DNA of 64,000 nucleotides from Micromonospora chersina (GTDB taxonomy: Bacteria > Actinomycetota > Actinomycetes > Mycobacteriales > Micromonosporaceae). The notes below the pieces were generated by a model that worked only from the letters and a program-made list of their open reading frames with translations, ran no database searches and was not told where the DNA came from. Both the position numbers and the translations under genes were made by a program. Shown here in pieces: positions 15,217 through 24,745 of this stretch. Numbering within the stretch: the stretch's first letter is position 1; each line of letters starts with the position of its first letter. The stretch is taken from contig NZ_FMIB01000002.1 of NCBI RefSeq assembly GCF_900091475.1, positions 3,782,001 to 3,846,000 on the forward strand. The letters run 5' to 3'.

Positions 15217-15876
15217 GTGAGCGAGCGCGTGCAGAACCGGTCGGCGGGCCAGAGCCCGGGCACCAAGGCGGAGCGGCGGCTGGCCGCCCAGCTGGCGGCG
15301 AAGAAGGCCGCCGAGGCGAAGCGCCGCCGGCAGTCGATCCTGGGCGCCTTCGTCGGTGTGCTCGCCGTGGCCGGCCTGATCGCGGGCATCGTGTGGAAGA
15401 ACAGCGGCGACGACGACAAGCCGGCGAGCACCGCCGCGTCGGCCAGCGCCGCCCCCTCGGCCGAGCCGACCGCACCGCCGGCGCAGCAGTTCCCGGCCGA
15501 CATCGACCCGGCGCTGAAGACCAAGCCGACCGTCGAGGCGGGCAAGGGCGAGCTGACGAAGCTCACCGTGACCACGCTGGTCAAGGGCAAGGGCGCGGCG
15601 GTCAAGGCCGGCCAGCAGATCACCACCAACTACGTGGGTGTGTTCTACAAGGACGGCAAGGAGTTCGACGCGTCCTGGAACAACGGCCAGCCGGCCACCT
15701 TCCCGATCGGCGTCGGCCAGGTCATCCCGGGTTGGGACAAGGGCCTCGTGGGCGTGCCGGTGGGCAGCCGGGTGCAGCTCGACATTCCGGCCGATCTGGC
15801 GTACGGCAACGACGCGTCGGGCGGGCGCCCGGCCGGGCCGCTGCGCTTCGTCGTCGACGTGCTCGCCGCGCAGTAG
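15217..15876 (+). CDS. Membrane-anchored FKBP-type peptidyl-prolyl isomerase, 219 aa
   Basis: Residues 1-40 are charged and Ala/Lys-rich, followed by a membrane span at about 43-62 and an Ala/Ser/Pro linker. A complete FKBP domain (about 110-219) has TTNYVGVFYKDGKEFDASW, FPIGVGQVIPGWDKGLVGV and LAYGN. It is predicted to catalyse proline isomerisation of exported proteins outside the membrane. GTG at 15217 follows AGGGA by six bases and fixes the start. The SCO6745-type gene begins 52 bases after its stop. Confidence 0.92.
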   Translation: MSERVQNRSAGQSPGTKAERRLAAQLAAKKAAEAKRRRQSILGAFVGVLAVAGLIAGIVWKNSGDDDKPASTAASASAAPSAEPTAPPAQQFPADIDPALKTKPTVEAGKGELTKLTVTTLVKGKGAAVKAGQQITTNYVGVFYKDGKEFDASWNNGQPATFPIGVGQVIPGWDKGLVGVPVGSRVQLDIPADLAYGNDASGGRPAGPLRFVVDVLAAQ

Positions 15877-15928
15877 CTCACAGCAGGCTTCCGTACGGTC
15901 ACCCTGCGGCAGTAGGTTCAAGGTCACC

Positions 15929-16873
15929 GTGGGCGGTCCACCCGCCCGCGGCGACCTGCCCACCGACGCGGAGGTGCACGTGGCGGCGCTGGACGACACC
16001 GGGCTGGCCCGGCTGATGTGGACCCACTTCGAGCCGGTCCACGCGGTGACCTATTTCCACCCGCGGGCCCGCGCCGCGTACGAGGCGGTCGGGCTGCGCG
16101 GCTACTGGCGGGGCTACTTCGCCGGCCGGGCCGCCCCGCTGGGGCCTGTCGGCGCGCCGAGCGTGGTGGCCGCGTTCTTCAGCTTCGCGCCGGCCATGGT
16201 GGCGCGGGCCCTGCCCTCGGTGTGGCGGCTGGCCACCCCGGAGGAGGCGCTGCGCGCCCGGCTCACCGGCGCCGTGCAGGCGCTCGCCGAGTTCACCTAC
16301 GAGCTGCCCGAGTCGCACCTGGTCGAGGCGGCCGACCTGCTGGAGGAGGCGGCCGGGCACGTGGAGCCGGCCGGCCGGGTGCTCGGTGCGGTAAACGCCG
16401 CCCTGCCCCGGGGCGAGTACCCGCTGGCCCGGATGTGGCAGGCCGCCACCACGCTGCGCGAGCACCGGGGCGACGGGCACGTTGCCGGGCTGGTCGGCAC
16501 CGGCCTGGCGCCGGCCGAGGTGGTGGCCTGGCGGTGCCGGGTCGACCAGTCCCGCGAGTTCCACCAGGCGGCCCGCGGCTGGACCGACGAGGAGTGGACC
16601 GCGGCCGAGGAGCGGCTGGTCGAGCAGGGCTGGCTGACCGCCGACCACGCGCCGACCGAGCACGGCACGGCGACCTTCCGGGCCGTCGAGGAGGCCACCG
16701 ACCGGGCCGCCCTGGGCCCGTGGCGGGCGCTGGGCGCGGAGCGTACGGCCCGGCTGCGCGAACTGCTCGACCCGATCGCCGCCCGGTGCCGCACGATCAT
16801 CCCGCCGAAGGCCCCGATCGGCCTGCCGGCGCAACGCGGCGTCGCGACCGACACGGCGGCCCCGACCCGCTGA
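15929..16873 (+). CDS. SCO6745 family protein, 314 aa
   Basis: The sequence has the order seen in the actinobacterial SCO6745 family: an opening helix (LARLMWTHFEPVHAVTYFHP), AVGLRGYWRGYFAGRAAPLG, ASVVAAFFSFAP-like FFSFAPAMVARALPSVW and a helical C-terminal half with a winged-helix-like WTDEEWTAAEERLVEQGWL. The family averages 280-300 residues, and its molecular role is not known. GTG at 15929 follows AAGG by five bases. It is probably co-transcribed with the FKBP gene and the HAD gene 45 bases downstream. Confidence 0.8.
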   Translation: MGGPPARGDLPTDAEVHVAALDDTGLARLMWTHFEPVHAVTYFHPRARAAYEAVGLRGYWRGYFAGRAAPLGPVGAPSVVAAFFSFAPAMVARALPSVWRLATPEEALRARLTGAVQALAEFTYELPESHLVEAADLLEEAAGHVEPAGRVLGAVNAALPRGEYPLARMWQAATTLREHRGDGHVAGLVGTGLAPAEVVAWRCRVDQSREFHQAARGWTDEEWTAAEERLVEQGWLTADHAPTEHGTATFRAVEEATDRAALGPWRALGAERTARLRELLDPIAARCRTIIPPKAPIGLPAQRGVATDTAAPTR

Positions 16874-16917
16874 GCGGCCCGCCGGCACGCGGCCGGGCCG
16901 TCCGGCAGGATGGGTAC

Positions 16918-17571
16918 GTGGTGGACGCGGTGCTCTTCGACCTGGACGGCGTGATCGTGGACTCCGAGCCCGTCTGGGAGGAGGTCCGGCGGGCGTACGT
17001 GGCGGAGCACGGTGGCACCTGGCAGCCGGACACCCAGCGCCGGCTCATGGGGATGAGCACCGGCGAGTGGGCCGCCTACCTGAGCGGTGAGCTGGGCGTC
17101 GACCGGAGCGCCGAGCAGGTCGCCACCGAGGTGGTGGCGGAGATGACCCGGCGGTACGCGCAGCGCGTACCCCTGATCGACGACGCGGTGGCGGTGGTGC
17201 GCCGCACGGCCGCGCGGTGGCCGCTGGGGTTGGCCAGTTCCTCGCCCACCCGGCTGATCGCGGCGGCGCTGGACGCGACGGGCCTGACCGGCGCGTTCGG
17301 GGCGACGCTGTCGACGGAGGAGACCGCCCGGGGCAAGCCGGCGCCGGACGTCTGGCTGGCGGTTGCCGCGCGGCTCGGCGTCGACCCGGCCCGGTGCGTG
17401 GCGGTGGAGGACTCCTCGAACGGGGTCCGCTCGGCGGCCGCCGCGGGTTGCCGGGTGGTGGCCGTGCCGCACGGGTCCTACCCCCTGGACCCGGACGCCG
17501 AGAAACTGGCGGCTGTGGTCCTGCCCTCGATCGACGCGCTCACCCCGGAGCTGGTGGCGCGCCTCGGCTGA
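16918..17571 (+). CDS. HAD-superfamily phosphatase (beta-phosphoglucomutase-like), 217 aa
   Basis: All HAD motifs are visible: motif I FDLDGVIVDSEP (nucleophile and acid Asp), motif II SSSPTR, motif III lysine in GKPAPDVWLA, and motif IV VEDSSNGVRSA. The helical cap lies between motifs I and II (about 20-85), typical of subclass IA enzymes such as beta-phosphoglucomutase or sugar-phosphate phosphatases. The substrate is not determined by the sequence. GTG at 16918 follows AGGA; a second GTG is the next codon. Confidence 0.88.
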   Translation: MVDAVLFDLDGVIVDSEPVWEEVRRAYVAEHGGTWQPDTQRRLMGMSTGEWAAYLSGELGVDRSAEQVATEVVAEMTRRYAQRVPLIDDAVAVVRRTAARWPLGLASSSPTRLIAAALDATGLTGAFGATLSTEETARGKPAPDVWLAVAARLGVDPARCVAVEDSSNGVRSAAAAGCRVVAVPHGSYPLDPDAEKLAAVVLPSIDALTPELVARLG

Positions 17572-17723
17572 GGCCCGAGCCGATCGGGACCTTCGGCTGG
17601 TACGCCCGACATGTCGCCCTCCTGTCGCCGACCATCCGGTTGTACCGTTTCCGGGGCGCGTCCGATCGGAATGATCGCGGGGCGGCCGGGTAGCGCAGCC
17701 GGCACGACGGCGGAGGGACGGCG

Positions 17724-18737
17724 ATGAGGGCGATCGTGTACGAGACCAACGGGGACGCCTCGGTGCTCCAGCTCGTGGACCGGCCGGTGCCGGAGCCGGG
17801 CCGGGGCGAGGTGCTGGTGCGGATGGCCGTGGCCGGGGTCAACCCGACCGACTGGAAGGCTCGCCGTGCCTGGCCGTTGCCGCAGGGCTGGCAGATCCCG
17901 GGGCAGGACGGCGCCGGGGTGATCGAGGCGGTCGGCGAGGGCGTCGACCAGATCCTCATCGGTGAGCGGGTGTGGCTCTGGGAGGCGGCCTGGCAGCGGC
18001 CCTGGGGCACGGCCAGCGAGTACACGGTGGTGCCGGTCCGGCACGCGGTGAGCCTCGGTTCGGCCTCGTTCGACCTGGGCGCGGCACTGGGCATCCCGTT
18101 CATGACGGCGCACCGCTGCCTGACGGCCGGCGAGTTCATGCCGGACAAGCTGCACGCCGGCGCGTTGAGCGACCACGTGGTGCTGGTGCAGGGCGGTGCG
18201 GGCGCGGTGGGCAACGCGGCCATCCAGTTGGCCAATTGGGCCGACGCGTGCGTGATCGCCACGGTGAGCAGCCCGGAGAAGGCGCAGCTCGCCGCGGCGG
18301 CCGGGGCCAGCTTCGTGGTCAACTACCGCGAGCAGGACGTGGTCGAGGAGGTCCGCAAGATCGCGCCCGACGGGGTGCACACGATCGTCGAGGTGTCCGC
18401 CGCCCAGAATGCCGCAGCCGACGTGCAGTTGCTGCGTACGGGCGGCGCGGTCTGCGTCTACGCGGACGACGGCGGCGAGCAGGTGACCCTGCCGATCCGG
18501 CCGCTCATGATGCCGAACGCCCGCTGGCAGTTCGTGCTGATCTACACCGCGCCGAAGGCGGCGAAGGCGCAGGCGGTGACGGACATCGCGGCGGCGGTGG
18601 CCCAGGGCGCGGTGCGGGTGGGCGAGGAGGCCGGCCTGCCGCTGCACCACCACTCGCTGGAGGCGGCGCGGGCGGCGCACGAGGCGGTGGAGAACTCGGT
18701 GGTCGGCAAGGTGCTCATCACGACCAGCGAGACATGA
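17724..18737 (+). CDS. NADPH:quinone reductase-like MDR oxidoreductase, 337 aa
   Basis: This is a zinc-free medium-chain dehydrogenase/reductase. The N-terminal GroES-like half contains AGVNPTDWKARR and PGQDGAGVIEAVGEGV (no zinc cysteine ligands). The nucleotide-binding half contains VLVQGGAGAVGNAAIQLANW, the Rossmann glycine motif. Members reduce quinones or activated alkenes with NADPH. Two strong hairpins follow in the intergenic region before the converging acyl-CoA ligase gene. Confidence 0.9.
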   Translation: MRAIVYETNGDASVLQLVDRPVPEPGRGEVLVRMAVAGVNPTDWKARRAWPLPQGWQIPGQDGAGVIEAVGEGVDQILIGERVWLWEAAWQRPWGTASEYTVVPVRHAVSLGSASFDLGAALGIPFMTAHRCLTAGEFMPDKLHAGALSDHVVLVQGGAGAVGNAAIQLANWADACVIATVSSPEKAQLAAAAGASFVVNYREQDVVEEVRKIAPDGVHTIVEVSAAQNAAADVQLLRTGGAVCVYADDGGEQVTLPIRPLMMPNARWQFVLIYTAPKAAKAQAVTDIAAAVAQGAVRVGEEAGLPLHHHSLEAARAAHEAVENSVVGKVLITTSET

Positions 18738-18796
18738 GAACGCGAAACCGATTTCGCCATCATCGGGACAGAGGCGAACAAGTTTCGCGAGAATGA

Positions 18797-18818
18797 CATT
18801 GCGGGTCGCCCCGCAATG
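18797..18818. terminator. Hairpin, 9-bp stem
   Basis: CATTGCGGG (18797-18805) pairs with CCCGCAATG (18810-18818) around a 4-base loop. It is the first of two hairpins after the quinone reductase gene. Confidence 0.6.
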
Positions 18819-18821
18819 GAC

Positions 18822-18858
18822 GGGCGGCCCCGGCGCGGTGCGAACGCCGGGGCCGCCC
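18822..18858. terminator. Strong hairpin, 14-bp perfect stem
   Basis: GGGCGGCCCCGGCG (18822-18835) pairs perfectly with CGCCGGGGCCGCCC (18845-18858) around a 9-base loop. It separates the converging quinone reductase and acyl-CoA ligase genes. Confidence 0.75.
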
Positions 18859-18922
18859 TCTGGGGAGGAATGTTCGAGAGGAACATGTCCTACCCGTGCT
18901 GGCGACGGTACGCCGGAAAGTG

Positions 18923-20572
18923 TTACGGCGCGGTCAGTTCACGTACGTCCAGGCCACCGTCGGCGTACCGGGAACGCACCACCTTCTTGTCGAACTTGCC
19001 GACGCTTGTCTTCGGGACCGCGTCGATGAACGCCCAGCGCTCCGGCAACTGCCAGCGCGCCACCGACTTCCCGAGGAAGTCCCGCAGCTCCTCCGCGGTG
19101 ACCGAGGCGCCCTCCCGCACCACCACTGTCGCGAGGGGCCGCTCGTCCCAGCGCTCGTCCGGCACGCCCACCACGCACGCCTCCAGCACGGCCGGGTGCG
19201 CCATGAGGGCGTTCTCCAGCTCGACCGAGGAGATCCACTCCCCGCCCGACTTGATCACGTCCTTGGCCCGGTCGGTGAGGGTGATGTAGCCGTCCGGCGA
19301 GAGCGTGCCGACGTCCCCGGTCCGCAGCCAGCCGTCGCGGAACTTCTCCTCGTCCGGGATGTCGTCACCGACGTACCGGGCGGTCACCCACGGCCCGCGG
19401 ACCTCCAACTCGCCCACGGACGTGCCGTCGGCGGGCAGCGGCTCGCCCAGCGGGCCGACGATCCGCGCGGCGACCCCGGCCGGCACCCGGCCCTGCGTGT
19501 AGCGGTAGCGCCAGGCCGTCTCGCCGGTCGCGCCCGCCGGCGGCCGGGAGACCGAGCCCAGCGGGGACATCTCGGTCATGCCCCAGGCGTGGATGACCTC
19601 GATGCCGTGGCGCTCCTGGAAGGCGTGCATGAGCGACGGCGGGCAGGCCGAGCCGCCGACGATCACCTCCTTCAGCGAGGAGGTGTCCACGTCGTGGCTG
19701 TCCAGGTAGGCCAGCAGGTCGGTCCAGATGGTCGGCACCGCGCCCGCCAGCGTGGGACGCTCGGCGGCGATCATGGCGGCGATCGGCTCGGCCTGGAGGA
19801 ACCGGTCCGGCATGATCAGCGACGCTCCGGAGAGGAACGCCGCGTAGGGCAGGCCCCACGACATCGCGTGGAACATCGGGACGATGGCCAGCTCGCGGTC
19901 CTGCGGGCCGAGACCGAAACCCTCCGGCATGCAGACCTGGAGCGAGTGCAGGTAGATCGAGCGGTGGGAGTAGGCGACCCCCTTGGGGTTGCCGGTGGTC
20001 CCGGACGTGTAGCAGAGGGCGGCGGCGTCGCGCTCGTCCACCTCGGGCCAGTCGTAGACCTCCGGCCGGTCGGCCAGCAGGGCGTCCCAGTGGTGTACGG
20101 CGATCCGGTCGCCGGCCGCGGCCACCAACGGGCCCGGGTCGCCGCCGCCGACCACCACCACGTGGCGCACCGTGGTCATCTGGCCGATAACCCGGGCCAG
20201 CAGTGGGATCAGCGTGGTGTCGACCAGCACCACCCGGTCCTCGGCGTGGTTGGCGATGTAGGCGACCTGGTCCGGGAAGAGCCGGAGGTTGAGGGTGTGC
20301 AGCACCGCGCCCATGCTGGGCACGGCGAAGTAGGCCACCAGGTGCTCGTTGTTGTTCCACATGAAGGTGGCGACCCGCTCGTCACCGGTGACCCCGCACT
20401 CGTCGCGCAGCGCGTGGGCGAGCCGGGCGGCGGTCCGCCCGACCTCGGCGTACGTCATCCGGCGGGGCTCGGCGCCGGTCCACGTGACGACCTCGGCCGT
20501 GCCGTGCACGGTGGAGCCGTGTTCGAGGATCCGGGCGACCTGGAGGGGGGCGTCCATCATCGTGCTACGCAT
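18923..20572 (-). CDS. Long-chain fatty-acid--CoA ligase (AMP-binding), 549 aa
   Basis: This ATP-dependent acyl-activating enzyme has the AMP-binding signature YTSGTTGNPKGVAYSHRS, the A5-type GMTEMSPLG, A7/A8 motifs GWLRTGDVGTLSPDGYI and DRAKDVIKSGGEWISS, and the catalytic lysine region KTSVGKFDKK near the C-terminus. Length is normal for the family. It closely resembles medium/long-chain FadD proteins with an MRSTMMD start. The ATG at 20572 is chosen from that start; the much longer ORF upstream is antisense to the Nudix gene. It is divergent from the Nudix gene across 84 bases. Confidence 0.93.
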   Translation of the reverse strand: MRSTMMDAPLQVARILEHGSTVHGTAEVVTWTGAEPRRMTYAEVGRTAARLAHALRDECGVTGDERVATFMWNNNEHLVAYFAVPSMGAVLHTLNLRLFPDQVAYIANHAEDRVVLVDTTLIPLLARVIGQMTTVRHVVVVGGGDPGPLVAAAGDRIAVHHWDALLADRPEVYDWPEVDERDAAALCYTSGTTGNPKGVAYSHRSIYLHSLQVCMPEGFGLGPQDRELAIVPMFHAMSWGLPYAAFLSGASLIMPDRFLQAEPIAAMIAAERPTLAGAVPTIWTDLLAYLDSHDVDTSSLKEVIVGGSACPPSLMHAFQERHGIEVIHAWGMTEMSPLGSVSRPPAGATGETAWRYRYTQGRVPAGVAARIVGPLGEPLPADGTSVGELEVRGPWVTARYVGDDIPDEEKFRDGWLRTGDVGTLSPDGYITLTDRAKDVIKSGGEWISSVELENALMAHPAVLEACVVGVPDERWDERPLATVVVREGASVTAEELRDFLGKSVARWQLPERWAFIDAVPKTSVGKFDKKVVRSRYADGGLDVRELTAP

Positions 20573-20644
20573 GGGTAACAACGTAGTGTCGCCGGTCACA
20601 CCAGCGGAACCCCCGGAACGGCCGAGCCGACCAGGGAAGGTGCG

Positions 20645-20650
20645 TAGATT
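20645..20650 (+). promoter_or_regulatory. Candidate -10 box TAGATT for Nudix gene
   Basis: TAGATT lies 6 bases before the GTG at 20657, with no Shine-Dalgarno sequence between them, the pattern of a leaderless transcript. Confidence 0.4.
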
Positions 20651-20656
20651 GTCCGG

Positions 20657-21148
20657 GTGAGCATCTCGTGGGCCGACTCGTACGTCGGGCAGCTCCGGGC
20701 CCTGGCCGGTGACCGCACCCTGATGTTCGTCGGCGCGCGCGCCGTGGTCCGGGACAACGCCGCCCGGGTGCTGCTCATCCAGCGCTCGGACAACGGCCAG
20801 TGGGCCCTCCCGGCGGGCGCCATGGAGCTGGGCGAGTCGATCGCCGACTGCGCCGTCCGGGAGGTGCGCGAGGAGACCGGCCTGCGCGCCCTGCGGGTCA
20901 GCGCCTTCGCCCTCTACACCGGCCCCGACTTCACCAACACCAACATGTACGGCCACACCTACCAGGTCTTCACCACGGCGTTCCGGGTGGAGGAGTGGGA
21001 CGGCGAGCTGGCCCGGTTCACCGACGAGACCGTCGACGCCGGCTTCTTCCACCGGGACGAGCTGCCCACTCCGCTCTCCGCAAGCGTCGCCGAGACCCTC
21101 GCCGACCTGGACGTCTTCGAGCAGACCAACCGTCTCATCCTCAAGTGA
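20657..21148 (+). CDS. Nudix hydrolase, 163 aa
   Basis: The Nudix box is complete: G54-x5-E60-x7-R68-E69-V70-x-E72-E73-x-G75. These glutamates bind metal for cleavage of nucleoside-diphosphate-linked substrates. The N-terminal strand set ([19 protein letters not shown]) is normal. Which substrate it uses (ADP-ribose, dNTPs, others) cannot be read. GTG at 20657 has no ribosome binding site but a TAGATT box 6 bases upstream, suggesting a leaderless mRNA. Its last 8 bases overlap the end of the converging EamA gene. Confidence 0.9.
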   Translation: MSISWADSYVGQLRALAGDRTLMFVGARAVVRDNAARVLLIQRSDNGQWALPAGAMELGESIADCAVREVREETGLRALRVSAFALYTGPDFTNTNMYGHTYQVFTTAFRVEEWDGELARFTDETVDAGFFHRDELPTPLSASVAETLADLDVFEQTNRLILK

Positions 21149-22040
21149 CGGCGCCGGCCGCCGCGGGCCGTCCGTCGGGGGCCGCCGGGGTGTGGTCGCC
21201 CGGCCGGGCGCCGGACCGTTCCGCGCCGATACCGGCCACCACCACGAAGGCGATCCCGGCCACCGCGGCCGGCCCGGGCACCTGACCGAGCGCGACCAGG
21301 CCGACGACCAGGGCGATGGCCGGCTCCAGGCTCATGAGCGTGCCGAAAGCGGCGGTGGTGAGCCGGCGCAGCGCCAGCAGTTCCAGCACGAACGGCACGA
21401 CGGGCAGCAGCACGGCCAGCCCGAGGCCGGCCAGGAGCACCGGCCAGGTCAGGTCACCGATCACCGACGGGCCGACGACCACTGTCGCGACCACGGCCGC
21501 CACCGGCATGGACACCGCCAGGCCGCGGACCCCGGAGACCTCGTCGCCGACCCGCTGGGTGAGCAGGATGTACGCGGCCCAGCAGGCGCCCGCCCCGAGC
21601 GCGTACGCCACCCCGACCGGGTCCGCGCCCCCGTGCCACGGCTCGGTGAGCAGCAGCACCCCGACCGCCGCGAGCGCCGGCCAGAGCTTCGCGCCGCCCC
21701 GGCCGCGGGCCACGGCCACGCCCAACGGCCCGAGGAACTCCAGCGCGCTGGCCGTGCCCAGGGGCAGCCGCGCCACCGCGGCCATGAACAGGATCGTGAC
21801 GCCGGCCGTGACCACACCCAGCGCCACGCAGGCCCGCAGGGCGGAGCGGCTGAAGGCCGACGGGCGGGGCCGGACGAAGACCGCCAGCAGCACCCCGGCC
21901 CAGGCCAGGCGCAGCCAGGCGGCGCCCTCCGGGCCGACCCGGTCGAAGAGGCCCACCGAGGCGGCCAGCCCGAGCTGGACGCAGGTCATGGAGGCGACGG
22001 CCATGGCGGTGCCGGCCCGGGCGGGAGTCACGGTGCTCAT
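21141..22040 (-). CDS. EamA/DMT-family transporter (RhtA-like), 299 aa
   Basis: Ten hydrophobic spans in two EamA repeats are seen, including [21 protein letters not shown] and the late [19 protein letters not shown], which is typical of RhtA/DMT exporters of amino acids and metabolites. The C-terminal tail is short and Pro/Ala-rich. ATG at 22040 is chosen; an upstream in-frame start would add 22 hydrophilic residues. It is divergent from a LysR gene 68 bases away, a common exporter-regulator arrangement in which LysR controls the exporter. Confidence 0.88.
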   Translation of the reverse strand: MSTVTPARAGTAMAVASMTCVQLGLAASVGLFDRVGPEGAAWLRLAWAGVLLAVFVRPRPSAFSRSALRACVALGVVTAGVTILFMAAVARLPLGTASALEFLGPLGVAVARGRGGAKLWPALAAVGVLLLTEPWHGGADPVGVAYALGAGACWAAYILLTQRVGDEVSGVRGLAVSMPVAAVVATVVVGPSVIGDLTWPVLLAGLGLAVLLPVVPFVLELLALRRLTTAAFGTLMSLEPAIALVVGLVALGQVPGPAAVAGIAFVVVAGIGAERSGARPGDHTPAAPDGRPAAAGAVT

Positions 22041-22108
22041 GGGGACAGTAGAGCCGGTCCGTACCGCTCGCGTCCACGTGCCATTCCTGGACGGACCATT
22101 CGGCAATC

Positions 22109-23017
22109 GTGAACAATCGTCGAGTGGACCTGCGTCGCCTCCGCCTGCTGCGCGAACTGGCCCGGCTCGGCTCGATGCGCCTGGTCGCCGACGAGTTGCA
22201 CGTCACCACCTCGACGGTGTCGCAGCAGCTCGCCGTGCTGGCCCGGGAGGTGGGCGCCGACCTGGTCGAGCCGCACGGCCGCCGGGTCCGGCTCACCCCC
22301 GCCGGGCGCCGGCTGGCCGAGCACGCCGTGACGATCCTCGCCGCTGTCGACGCGGCCCGGCTCGACCTCGACCCACGCGCCGAACCGGCCGGCACGGTAC
22401 GCGTCGCCGGCTTCGCCACCGCCGTCCGGCGCTCGCTGCTGCCGCTCACCGCCCGGCTCGCGGCGGACCACCCCCGGGTGCGCCTCCGCATCGACGAGCA
22501 CGAGCCCGCCGAGGCGTACGCGCTGCTCGCCACCGACGACGTCGACCTCGCGCTGACCTACGACTACAACCTGGCCCCGATCACCGCCGACCCCGCGCTC
22601 GACACCAGGCCGCTCTGGACGGTGGCCTGGCACCTCGGGGTGCCGGCCGGCGCGGCGGCCCTCCCTGAGGCGGACGCCCCGGCGGTGTTCGACCGGTTCC
22701 GTGACGCGGACTGGATCGTCAACTCGCGCAACACCGCCGACGAGGTGGTGGTGCGGACCATCGCCTCGATGGCCGGCTTCGAGCCCCGGATCGTGCACCG
22801 CGCCGACAGCCTCGACCTGGTCCAGGACCTCATCGTCGCGGGGCTCGGCGTCGGCCTGCTCCCCGGCGACCAGCCCACCGGGCCGGGGGTCCGGCTGCTG
22901 CCGCTCACCGGACCGCAGGCCCTCCTGCGCGCGTACGCCGTGACCCGCCGCGGCCGGGCGGCCTGGCCCCCGCTGGCGCTGATCCTCGACCTGCTGACCG
23001 CCCCTCCGGAGGGGTGA
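22109..23017 (+). CDS. LysR-family transcriptional regulator, 302 aa
   Basis: The N-terminal winged helix is clear: [21 protein letters not shown], then [21 protein letters not shown] and [15 protein letters not shown] periplasmic-binding-like effector domain follows (about 95-300). Length is standard. The GTG at 22109 is taken; a second GTG five codons later (VDLRRLRLL) is equally plausible. A 7-bp direct repeat CAATCGT straddles the start (22104-22110 and 22114-22120). It probably regulates the divergent EamA exporter. Confidence 0.88.
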   Translation: MNNRRVDLRRLRLLRELARLGSMRLVADELHVTTSTVSQQLAVLAREVGADLVEPHGRRVRLTPAGRRLAEHAVTILAAVDAARLDLDPRAEPAGTVRVAGFATAVRRSLLPLTARLAADHPRVRLRIDEHEPAEAYALLATDDVDLALTYDYNLAPITADPALDTRPLWTVAWHLGVPAGAAALPEADAPAVFDRFRDADWIVNSRNTADEVVVRTIASMAGFEPRIVHRADSLDLVQDLIVAGLGVGLLPGDQPTGPGVRLLPLTGPQALLRAYAVTRRGRAAWPPLALILDLLTAPPEG

Positions 23018-23020
23018 GGG

Positions 23021-24694
23021 TCAGAGCATCGTCTGGGACTTGGACTCCATGTCGGCGGCGGCCTCCTCCTTCGACTCCCTGGTGAGGGGCTTGCCGCCGG
23101 GCGCGGCCGCCGGGCCGCCGAGCGGGTCCGCGCCGCCGGTCGACCCCTGCGGGCCGGCGCCGCGCAGCTGCTCGTTCGGCATGAGCAGGGTGACCACCAC
23201 GGCCAGGATCGCGACCAGCCCGGTGGTCAGGAAGACCAGGTGCAGCGACTCGACGAACGACGCCTGGATGGCGGCCCGCACCGGACCGGGCAGTGCCAGG
23301 ATCGTGGCCGGGTCGTTGATCGAGATGTCGGCGCCGCCGCTTGCCGCCACGGCCGCCCGCTGGTCCGGCGGGAGCTGGGCGATGGCCGCCGGCAGCCGGC
23401 CGGCCAGCTCGCTGGTGAGCCGGGACGACAGCACCGCGCCGAGGATGGCCACGCCGAACGAGCCGCCCAGCGAGCGGAAGAACGTCGCGGACGACGTGCC
23501 CGCGCCCAGGTCGCGCGGGTCGACCGAGTTCTGCACGCCCAGGATCAGCGACTGCATGCACAGGCCCAGCCCGACGCCGATCACCACCATGAAGCCGAAG
23601 GCGACCCAGAGCGAGGTGGCCACCTGGAGCTGCCGGAACAGCAGCATGCCGGCGACCAGCACGGCCGCGCCGGCCACCGGGAACCACTTGTACCGGCCGA
23701 TCCGGCTCATGGCCCGCCCGGTGATGATCGAGGTGAAGATGATGCCGGCCATCATGGGCAGCATGAGCAGGCCACTGCGGGTCGGTGAGGCGCCCTTGAC
23801 GATCTGGAGGTAGAGCGGGATGAAGATGATCGACCCGAACATCACCAGACCGAGCACGAAGCCCGCCGAGTTGGCCAGCGCGAACGTGGGGCTGCGGAAC
23901 AGCCGCAGCGGCAGGATCGGCTCCTTCACCCGGGCCTCCTGGAGCACGAAGAGCACGCCCAGCACCGCCCCGGCCACGAACAGCCCGATGATCACGCCGG
24001 AGCCCCAGGCGTACTCGTTGCCGCCCCAGCTCAGCGCGAGCAGCAGGCAGCTCACACCGGCGACCAGCAGCCCCGCCCCGACCCAGTCGACGCTGTGCTC
24101 CCGGCGCTGGAAGGGGACCAGCCGCATGACGTGGTAGCAGACCACGATGGCGAGGATGGCCAGCGGCACGTTGATGTAGAAGATCCACCGCCAGTTGGTC
24201 TCGGCGAAGTAGCCGCCGACCAGCGGGCCGGCCACCGAGGCGATGCCGAAAACGGCGCCGAACAGGCCCTGGTAGCGGCCACGTTCCCGGGGTGGCACCA
24301 CGTCCGAGATGATGGTGAACGCCAGCGTGAGCAGGCCGCCCGCGCCGATGCCCTGCACGCCCCGGGTGACGATCAGCTGGGTCATGTTCTGCGACAGGCC
24401 GGCCAGCAGCGAGCCGAGCAGGAACGTGCCGATCGAGAAGAGGAAGACCGGGCGGCGCCCGTACAGGTCGGCCATCTTCCCGTAGAGCGGGGTCGAGGCC
24501 GTGGAGGCGAGCAGGTACGCGGTGACGACCCACGAGTAGTGGTTGATCCCGCCCAGCTCACCGACGATGGTGGGCAGCGCGGTGCCGACGATGGTCTGGT
24601 CGAGCGCCGCCAGCAGCATGCCGGTCATCAGGCCGAGCATCAGCAGGCGGATCTGGCGGGCGTGCAGCACGGGACGAGCGGCCTGGGCTGTCAT
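23021..24694 (-). CDS. DHA2-family MFS multidrug exporter, 557 aa
   Basis: Fourteen membrane spans in the EmrB/QacA pattern are expected from the hydrophobic profile. Motifs include D-x-T-I-V in LAALDQTIVGTALPTIVGEL (span 1), motif A GKMADLYGRRPVF, and motif C-like AGPLVGGYFAETNWRWIFYINVP. It uses the proton gradient to export hydrophobic compounds. An extracytoplasmic loop rich in Ala (about 430-480) and a Gly/Pro/Lys-rich C-terminal tail of 50 residues are extra. The ATG at 24694 has GGAAAGGA upstream. No regulator is adjacent. The DJ-1 gene is 51 bases upstream on the same strand. Confidence 0.92.
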   Translation of the reverse strand: MTAQAARPVLHARQIRLLMLGLMTGMLLAALDQTIVGTALPTIVGELGGINHYSWVVTAYLLASTASTPLYGKMADLYGRRPVFLFSIGTFLLGSLLAGLSQNMTQLIVTRGVQGIGAGGLLTLAFTIISDVVPPRERGRYQGLFGAVFGIASVAGPLVGGYFAETNWRWIFYINVPLAILAIVVCYHVMRLVPFQRREHSVDWVGAGLLVAGVSCLLLALSWGGNEYAWGSGVIIGLFVAGAVLGVLFVLQEARVKEPILPLRLFRSPTFALANSAGFVLGLVMFGSIIFIPLYLQIVKGASPTRSGLLMLPMMAGIIFTSIITGRAMSRIGRYKWFPVAGAAVLVAGMLLFRQLQVATSLWVAFGFMVVIGVGLGLCMQSLILGVQNSVDPRDLGAGTSSATFFRSLGGSFGVAILGAVLSSRLTSELAGRLPAAIAQLPPDQRAAVAASGGADISINDPATILALPGPVRAAIQASFVESLHLVFLTTGLVAILAVVVTLLMPNEQLRGAGPQGSTGGADPLGGPAAAPGGKPLTRESKEEAAADMESKSQTML

Positions 24695-24745
24695 CCCGCT
24701 TCCTTTCCCACCGGGGACGGATCATGCCCCCGGTGGGAGAAGAAG

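Noticed and set aside
17724..24694. Quinone reductase, acyl-CoA ligase, exporter and MFS genes considered as a biosynthetic gene cluster
   Set aside because: No core synthase (PKS, NRPS, terpene cyclase or lanthipeptide enzyme) is present, and the genes lie on mixed strands with separate terminators.
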